Positions 58,560-64,000 of a stretch of DNA of 64,000 nt are shown piece by piece (positions within the stretch are counted from its first letter, which is position 1; each line of letters starts with the position of its first letter). The stretch is from Gigaspora margarita (taxonomy: Eukaryota > Glomeromycota > Glomeromycetes > Diversisporales > Gigasporaceae). Where the stretch lies: the NCBI GenBank assembly GCA_009809945.1, contig WTPW01000198.1:75704-139703 (forward strand), read 5' to 3'. The notes under the pieces are model-generated. The model was not told the DNA's origin. It worked only from the letters and a program-made list of their open reading frames with translations, and made no database searches. The translations under genes and the position numbers were made by a program.

Positions 58560-59800
58560 GAGTTTAGCACCTTATTAATAGAAAACAATACCCTCTTTGC
58601 AACAGGATTAGATCAAATAGGTCAATCAGCTAAGATGGAATATGAAATCAATGCCAGAAGTGCAACGCTGATATCCCAATGTGATACTGAATTTCTCCAA
58701 GTAAACAAGACTTTCTAGATGAAGAAATTAAAAAACTGTTAAAAAATAAATTAATTTATGAACTTAAAAGTCTATGGACTTCTCCTGTAGTCATAATTCC
58801 AAAAAAAAAGGTAAACTTTGTCTATGTGTGGACTACAGGAAGCTGAACCTGGCTACTAAAAAGGATGCGTACACCTGCACACAGTGTTGTACATTTTGGC
58901 TGTCCACAGCCTTTTTTGGCTTGTCCATGTCCAAAATTGTCCAAATGTCCAAGATTGTCCAAAGCTTGTCCAGGCTTTAATAATTAATAAATCTATCTAA
59001 AAAATATATAACTATATATTTTTTTAGGTGCTGAACACATTCCAGTTAAAATTAAAATAGGTTATCTCAATAAAATTTTAAGTAATTTTACTTTATTTAA
59101 TTGTCCAAGATTGTCCAAGATTGTCCAAATCATTGTCCAAAGCTGTCCCATGACAACACTGCCTGCACGTATCAATGACCTATTGGAGACCTTTGGAAAA
59201 GCAAAATGGTTTAGTAGCCTGGATATGGCTAGTGGGTACTAGCAAATAAGAATGAAAAAGGAAGACCATGAAAAAACTGCATATATAACAAAGAAGGGTA
59301 CTTATGCTTTTAATGTGATGCTCTTTGGGCTCTGCAATGCTCCAGCCACATTTTAGAAGGCAATGAACTACCTGTTATATAAATTTATTAATAAATTTAT
59401 AGCCGTCTACTTGGATGATATTATTATTTACTTCCAGACTTATCAAGAGCACCTTGATCATATAAAGTCCATGTTTACTAAAATCAAGGTTACAGAGTTC
59501 TGATTAAACCCTGAGAAGTGTAATTTGTTTAAGACTACTTTTGAATTTCTGGGACATATCGTGGGGCAAAATGGCATTAGACCAGATCCTGAAAAAGTAG
59601 TTAAGATCCAGAGGTTTCCCGTTCCTACTAATTTAAAGCAACTAAGAGGGTTAGTTGTTCTTACTTCATATTATCGACAGTTTATCCCAGAATTTTCTAC
59701 TATAGCCAAACCTCTACATAAGTTACTAGAAAAAGAAGTGAAATATGAGTGGGTGAAAAACAAGAAGAGGCGGTTGAGAAATTAAAAGTTCACCTAACCA
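58560..59800 (+). pseudogene. Reverse transcriptase of the gypsy element
   Basis: From about 58560: EFSTLLIENNTLFATGLDQIG, then LKSLWTSPVVIIPKKKGK and CVDYRKLNLATKKDAY (RT motif A neighbourhood). The hAT-type element at 58882-59161 interrupts here. After it come [40 protein letters not shown] (the YxDD catalytic motif, about 59400-59430) and FEFLGHIVGQNGIRPDPEK, then LKQLRGL..YYRQFI. In-frame TAG and TGA codons at 59240, 59356 and 59502, and a frameshift near 59763, inactivate it. Confidence 0.85.
58882..59161. mobile_element. 280-bp hAT-type MITE in the RT domain
   Basis: The ends CAGTGTTGT and ACAACACTG are perfect inverted repeats with further GGCTGTCC and AGCTGTCC inside. CCTGCAC[A or G] flanks both sides (58874-58881 and 59162-59169), an 8-bp duplication with one G-to-A difference. 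Near both ends TTGTCCAA repeats many times (subterminal array). Removing it restores the RT reading from KKDAY to RINDLLETF. Confidence 0.9.
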
Positions 59801-60160
59801 TGGCCCCAGTTTTGAGATATCCAGATTTTACCAAGTTCTTTTACCTCCATACCAATGCTTCAGGAGTAGGACTTGGTGCAGTACTGGCCCAAAAAGATGA
59901 GTATAAGTGAGAATATACTATAGCATATGCCAACAAGAGCCTGACGAGAACTGAGCAAAATTATGCAGCAACAGAGCTAGAATGTTATGCCGTAGTTTGG
60001 GCAGTAAAACATTTCTATCATTATCTAGAATATAAACATTTTACAATTGTTACAGATCATACTGCATTAAAGTGGCTACAAAATACTGCATTGAAGAAAA
60101 GAAGGGCACAGTAGATATTACGCCTGCAACCCTATGATTATAGCATGCGGACATTCGATT
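59801..60160 (+). pseudogene. RNase H of the gypsy element
   Basis: Reads FYLHTNASGVGLGAVLAQ, YTIAYANKSL..EQNYAATELECYAVVWAV and HFTIVTDHTALKWL, the retroviral-type RNase H of gypsy elements. The first catalytic Asp (TDAS) is Asn here (AAT at 59854-59856), a G-to-A change. TGA (59908) and TAG (60111) also break the frame. Homology fades near 60160 before any integrase. Confidence 0.8.
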
Positions 60161-61079
60161 TGATTGGTTAAAAAAATATAAACAAATAAACAATATGCAT
60201 AATGTAGATCATTATATAAATCTGGAAGTTCATTTTGATTGGTTGTCAAACACCCCAGAAAAAATGATTGATCGTACCTCGGATAAAGTATCGGCCATAC
60301 CCGAATGAGAATTTATTGCTTTCAAAAAATTAGTTAACACATTAATTTGCTTCATAATAGCTACTTTAATTCATCTTTTACAATGTATATACTATTCTTT
60401 TTGTAATAAGTATATTAATTTACAATAAACAATTAAGTTTCGTAATACATTATTAAACTAGATTCAAGATACGCGAACATTTCTAACCACTACAGTACTA
60501 CTATAGAGCTTGTACAGTATTTATAAGCTATACTTATAACCTAAATAAATATAACAAAAAAGTTTAGAATGTAGTTCGAAATAGTATTTTTTATTAGGCA
60601 AGCAAAACTAGTAAAAATAAAATTTTGCAACTTCACTTACCAATTGCTTAGGTCGCCAAACTACCTTCCAACCTTTTAAAATCTTTGTTTCTCATCTAGA
60701 TTTTGAAACTTCAGTATCCCACTGTATCCCAAGTTAAAAAATAGCAAAACCAAGGTAAAATACTAACGACTCAAAGTTGATTTCTACATTACATATTCAA
60801 AAAAAATTTCTCATATGACATGCTGATTTTACTTATAAAATTACTTAATTACAGTTGACTGTATAAAACAAAGATTGTTGCCAATCATATTTAAGTGAAC
60901 TTCTGCTATGCTAGCAACTACCTTCAGATAGTTGTTTAATCATTACCAAGTTGGTGATTTCACGTGTAATTGCTAAAGATTTTGCTTTTTTTTTTGTGTC
61001 AGTGTTTGCGAGTCTTGACCCTTGGAAATTTGGACTTATTGTTGAAAATTTTAAGTAAAGTTCTGTTCAAAATCTTCGC
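60161..61079. other. Intergenic, no supported gene
   Basis: AT-rich DNA downstream of the truncated gypsy element. No domain, LTR or structured repeat seen. Confidence 0.45.
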
Positions 61080-61320
61080 TGTCTTAATTAGAACTCTAAA
61101 TATAGCATAGTTAGAACTAGACATGGCATGTAGTTAGAATTAGATATAGNATAATAGTTAAAACTAGACNTAGNATGGGTAGTTAGAACTGGACATAGTA
61201 GTTAGATTCTAACTGGATATAACACAGTAGTTAGAGAGGTAATTAGATTTGGAATGTTAGAACTAGACATAGTATGATAGTTGGATTTTGGATATTAGAA
61301 TTTAATGTAGTATAGTAAAC
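61080..61320. repeat. Degenerate minisatellite (left block)
   Basis: Repeats of GTTAGAACTAGACATAG, ATGATAGTTAGATTTGG-type words, roughly 37-bp unit, with several Ns. The same repeat resumes at 62170. Confidence 0.75.
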
Positions 61321-61400
61321 CACACCAACCACATTTTAATATAAAAGTCATAATATATTTATTTTAACTTAATTGCTCGCGTTGGGGGAGGGATAATTTT

Positions 61401-61612
61401 CTTTCTAAACAAAAGCAAGTCCTTAACTACCAAGCCAACTTCTGCTCTGCCAGCCAATAAAAAAGAGAAAAGTCCACTATAGCAGCCAACCGATAGCTCT
61501 GTTTCTCCTTTGCCTGCCCCTAATGATAACCATTCTGCTAAAACACTGGCACAGAGACAATCTCCATACCACTCTTGTTTCTTATACTCCTCCTTTTCAG
61601 TTTAGAAACCCC
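61401..61612 (+). pseudogene. Possible coding fragment, Pro/Ser/Thr-rich
   Basis: The plus-strand frame reads KSLTTKPTSALPANKKEK, one TAG, then PTDSSVSPLPAPNDNHSAKT to a TAG at about 61602. The composition looks coding rather than random, but there is no start, no domain and one stop. It may be the N-terminal linker of a retroelement. Low confidence. Confidence 0.25.
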
Positions 61613-61628
61613 AATTGTTTTTTTTACT

Positions 61629-62032
61629 TCAATCTTGTTGAGCAATCACAAATTTAATAATAATCTCATTTCTTTTGCACTTCGAACAGACAGTTTTTTT
61701 GGGTTCTAAAAGACCACCTGAAATATCCAAAACAGAAAATTTTCCACCGCTAATAAAATTCTTGAATCTTAATTCTTTTAGGTTTACTAAGTCCTTAAAT
61801 AGCGATAAATCTTGCTCTGGAAAATTACTGTGCCAACTTTTTCTTCCTTGCCCTCTAGATTTTTTTAAAATCTTTATATAATTTATGCCAAATAAAAAAA
61901 AAGAAGTAATTACACCTGGATAATTATAACCCAGCAAAATAGCTGATTTATCTAAATATTTACCAATGGCATCATCACAAGTTTTGCCCAAAAGAATAAA
62001 ATCAAAGTGGATAAATCTGAGTATGTTTGCCG
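61629..62032 (-). CDS. Unassigned protein fragment
   Basis: A minus-strand frame from a possible AG acceptor at 62033, or from ATG 61991, to TAA 61629. It reads ANILRFIHFDFILLGKTCDD, then LLGYNYPGVITSFFLFGINY, a charged stretch, LVNLKELRFKNFISGGKF and CSKCKRNEIIIKF. Hydrophobic segments and a CxxC pair are visible. I do not recognise the family. It sits between two blocks of one minisatellite, so it may be part of an inserted element. Confidence 0.35.
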
Positions 62033-62169
62033 CTAATAATTAGTTGTAGAAAATATCATTACATTGATGCTATTGAAGCTCTCTTGGGTTTGCTACCGTA
62101 TGGCAATTTGGTAGAAATCCAAAAATGAAGGAAGTAAAAAAAACAGTTAAGAGATAAAATTAATTTTTG

Positions 62170-62730
62170 AGAGAATGTTTGGATGTAGTATAGTAATTAG
62201 ATTTAGAATGTTAGAACTATATAGCATGATAGTTAGATTCAGGATATTAGAATTGGTGGTAATTAGATTCAGAGTTAGAACTAGACATCGGGATATAGTA
62301 TAGCACAATAGTTAAAATTGGAACATTATAACTAGATGTAGCATGGTAATTAGATTTGGGTGGGTAGTTAGATTTGGAACGTTAGAATTAGAAATAGTAC
62401 AGTAGTTAAATTCAGGATTTTAGAACTAATAGTATGGTAGTTAGATTTGAATATTAGAATTGTATATAGCATAATAGTTAGATTTTGTGATATGGAATGG
62501 TAGTAGCATGATAATTAGATTTGGCATATTAGAACTGAATGTGGCATGATAATTAGATTCAGGATATTAAAAGCATGTTAATTAGATTTGGAATGTTAGA
62601 ACTAGAAGTAGTTTGGGATATTATAGCTAATATAGTTTAGTGATTAGATTTGGGTGTTAGAATGATATATAGCATGATAGTTAGATTTTGGATGCAGTAT
62701 GGTAGTAGATTCTAGTTAGATTTAGTAGCG
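62170..62730. repeat. Degenerate minisatellite (right block)
   Basis: About 15 diverged copies of a unit with TTAGATTTGGAATGTTAGAA, CTAGA.ATAGCATG and ATAGTTAGATT words. Same family as 61080-61320. Confidence 0.8.
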
Positions 62731-62869
62731 ATTATTGAATAATAAAAATTGGGTTTCTATATTTTGTTTTTTTAAAAAAATTCTTTTTAATCAAGTAAAA
62801 AAAAATCAATAATGTTCAAAATTATTATACATAACAATTTGTATAACAAATTCGAAATAATCACTATCT

Positions 62870-63010
62870 AAAATTAACTATCTAATTCCAATTCTAGCTT
62901 TAACTCTAGCGTACTAAACTAACTCTAACTCTAACAAACTAAACTTTCTCTAACTCTAATGAACTAAACTAATTCTAGCCCAATACCAATTCTATCTAAC
63001 CCAATACTAA
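62870..63010. repeat. CTAACT-rich simple repeat
   Basis: Irregular CTAACTCTAAC, ACTAAACT and CCAATACC words. Not a regular telomere repeat. Confidence 0.6.
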
Positions 63011-63078
63011 TCCTAAAGCTATAACTTTACGATGTATGTAAAGTACTGGGAAGGGCATAATCACATTACCCACAACAT

Positions 63079-63390
63079 ATATAAATGAATGAATTCGACT
63101 TTAATAAAAGGAGAAACAAGAAGAGAAGTTCTCTTCGATTTTACTTAAAGAAAAATAAGGAAGTAAGCTAGTGTAGGTTGAAGAAACCTTAATTCAAAAC
63201 AAAAACTTAACTTCCAGTAACTATTAGAGTTAAATCGGTTAAATGCATACATTCTCCTTCCTTAACAGTTGCAATGCGAAAAGGTATGCCCAATCAAAAG
63301 CAAGGATTTGCACAGATAGCCTAAAGAATGGGAAAAAATAAATTAATTTTTGTATGTAATAAAAAAAAAGCATAATAATAAAAAAAAAAA
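63079..63390. repeat. Direct duplication, first copy
   Basis: Contains TATATAAATGAAT, CTTCGATTTTACTTAAAG, AAGCTAGTGTAGG, CAGTAACTATTAGAGTTAAA and CAAAAGCAAGGATTTGCACA in order. The second copy lies about 600 bp downstream. Confidence 0.85.
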
Positions 63391-63540
63391 ATTAAATAGA
63401 TCACAAATTTTTAATCAATCACCATCTCCAACATGTTAGATTTAGCAGTATCATTGTAATAGCATGTAGCATGTTAGATAGCATATTAATGTGCTAGGTA
63501 ACGCATTAACATGTTGTCTAATAAATCTAAATATATATAA

Positions 63541-63676
63541 TACAAGTGGAAACGAATCTATGTAAATTCTGAATTATTATATAAAATCGGGTTGAGTTTC
63601 TCATATGCACACCCATACCCTAACTTTAATTTAACCAGGAAATTCTGAATCCACTTAAATTCCATTTCCACTTGCG
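63541..63676. mobile_element. Small inverted-repeat element
   Basis: TACAAGTGGAAACGAAT and ATTCCATTTCCACTTGCG are imperfect inverted ends. ATATATATAA flanks both sides but is low complexity, so the duplication is only suggestive. Confidence 0.5.
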
Positions 63677-63985
63677 ATATATATAAATGAATTAATTTGA
63701 CTTCAATAAGGGGAGATACAAGAATAGAAGTTCCCTTCGATTTTACTTAAAGAAAAATAAAGGGAATAAGCTAGTGTAGGCTGAAGAAACCTTTACTTGA
63801 GTAAATCAAAAAACTTACTTCCAGTAACTATTAGAGTTAAATTAGTTAAATGCATATACTCTACCTCCTTAATAGTTATAATGCACTGATCAAAAGCAAG
63901 GATTTGCACAGATAGCCTAAAGAACAGAAAAAATAAATTAATCCTTGTAATAAAAAAAAAATGCATGATAATAAAAAAACAAAAA
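63677..63985. repeat. Direct duplication, second copy
   Basis: Same ordered landmarks as 63079-63390 with moderate divergence and a short insertion near 63800. The pair could be a tandem duplication or the terminal repeats of an unrecognised element. Confidence 0.85.
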
Positions 63986-64000
63986 NTTTNANNNANNNNC
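63986..64000. other. Ambiguous bases at the window end
   Basis: Cluster of Ns after a poly-A stretch, indicating low-quality sequence or a contig end. Confidence 0.9.

Larger units (their letters stand above)
54038..60160 (+). mobile_element. Ty3/gypsy retrotransposon remnant, twice interrupted
   Basis: Gag, CCHC knuckle, protease, reverse transcriptase and RNase H follow in gypsy order on the plus strand. Two hAT-type insertions with 8-bp duplications sit in it (55788-58166 after protease, 58882-59161 in RT). Integrase and the 3' LTR are missing. Every domain carries stops or frameshifts, so it is inactive. Confidence 0.85.

Noticed and set aside
1..64000. tRNA or rRNA genes
   Set aside because: Reading both strands by eye I found no stretch with a convincing tRNA cloverleaf or rRNA core; a covariance-model scan would decide.

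Overview
This window reads as nuclear DNA of a repeat-rich, AT-rich fungus. The best fit is an arbuscular mycorrhizal fungus (Glomeromycotina, Rhizophagus-like). That assignment is inference: it rests on very AT-rich DNA, short spliceosomal introns with GT..TTTAG borders, an ion-transport protein with a WD-like N-terminal half, AIG1-type GTPases with the P-loop GKTGNGKST, and many hAT-like and foldback elements. Protein-coding DNA is sparse, and most coding stretches carry breaks.

Layout. 1-6.0 kb: a decayed BED-finger fragment, small inverted-repeat elements (one hAT-type with a perfect 8-bp target duplication) and a long-period satellite. 6.6-7.7 kb: a 45-bp minisatellite interrupted by a clean insertion. 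7.7-12.6 kb and 15.6-19.9 kb: two copies of one segmental duplication, each with private insertions; between them lie a broken coiled-coil gene and a dense array of palindromes (14.8-15.5 kb). 19.3-24.5 kb: an ion-channel gene with five well-supported 3' exons, but with stops, a 0.94-kb insertion and a frameshift upstream. 25.6-28.2 kb: repeats and more satellite. 28.2-33.8 kb: a 5.5-kb hAT transposon with terminal repeats, 8-bp duplication, subterminal arrays and a nonsense-riddled transposase. 34.1-37.3 kb: a TA-flanked element and a 546-bp foldback. 37.7-41.2 kb: a decayed large GTPase whose tail is four tandem 465-bp coding repeats. 41.3-43.8 kb: an element with GC-rich terminal repeats. 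44.7-49.0 kb: two AIG1 GTPase genes head to head, one fairly intact and one without its start. 50.3-60.2 kb: nested transposons, including a gypsy element (gag, protease, RT, RNase H) broken by two hAT-type insertions with 8-bp duplications. 60-64 kb: minisatellites, one unassigned ORF, a direct duplication and a run of Ns.

How it fits together. I see no operon or pathway. The window is a record of mobile-element activity: insertions inside a minisatellite, a satellite, a gene and a gypsy element, with related empty sites present in the same window for several of them. Transposon genes are broken largely by stop codons of the kind expected from C-to-T or G-to-A change (TGA, TAG and TAA at Arg, Gln or Trp positions), whereas several host-like genes are broken by single-base changes in A runs, which may be real or may be sequencing error.
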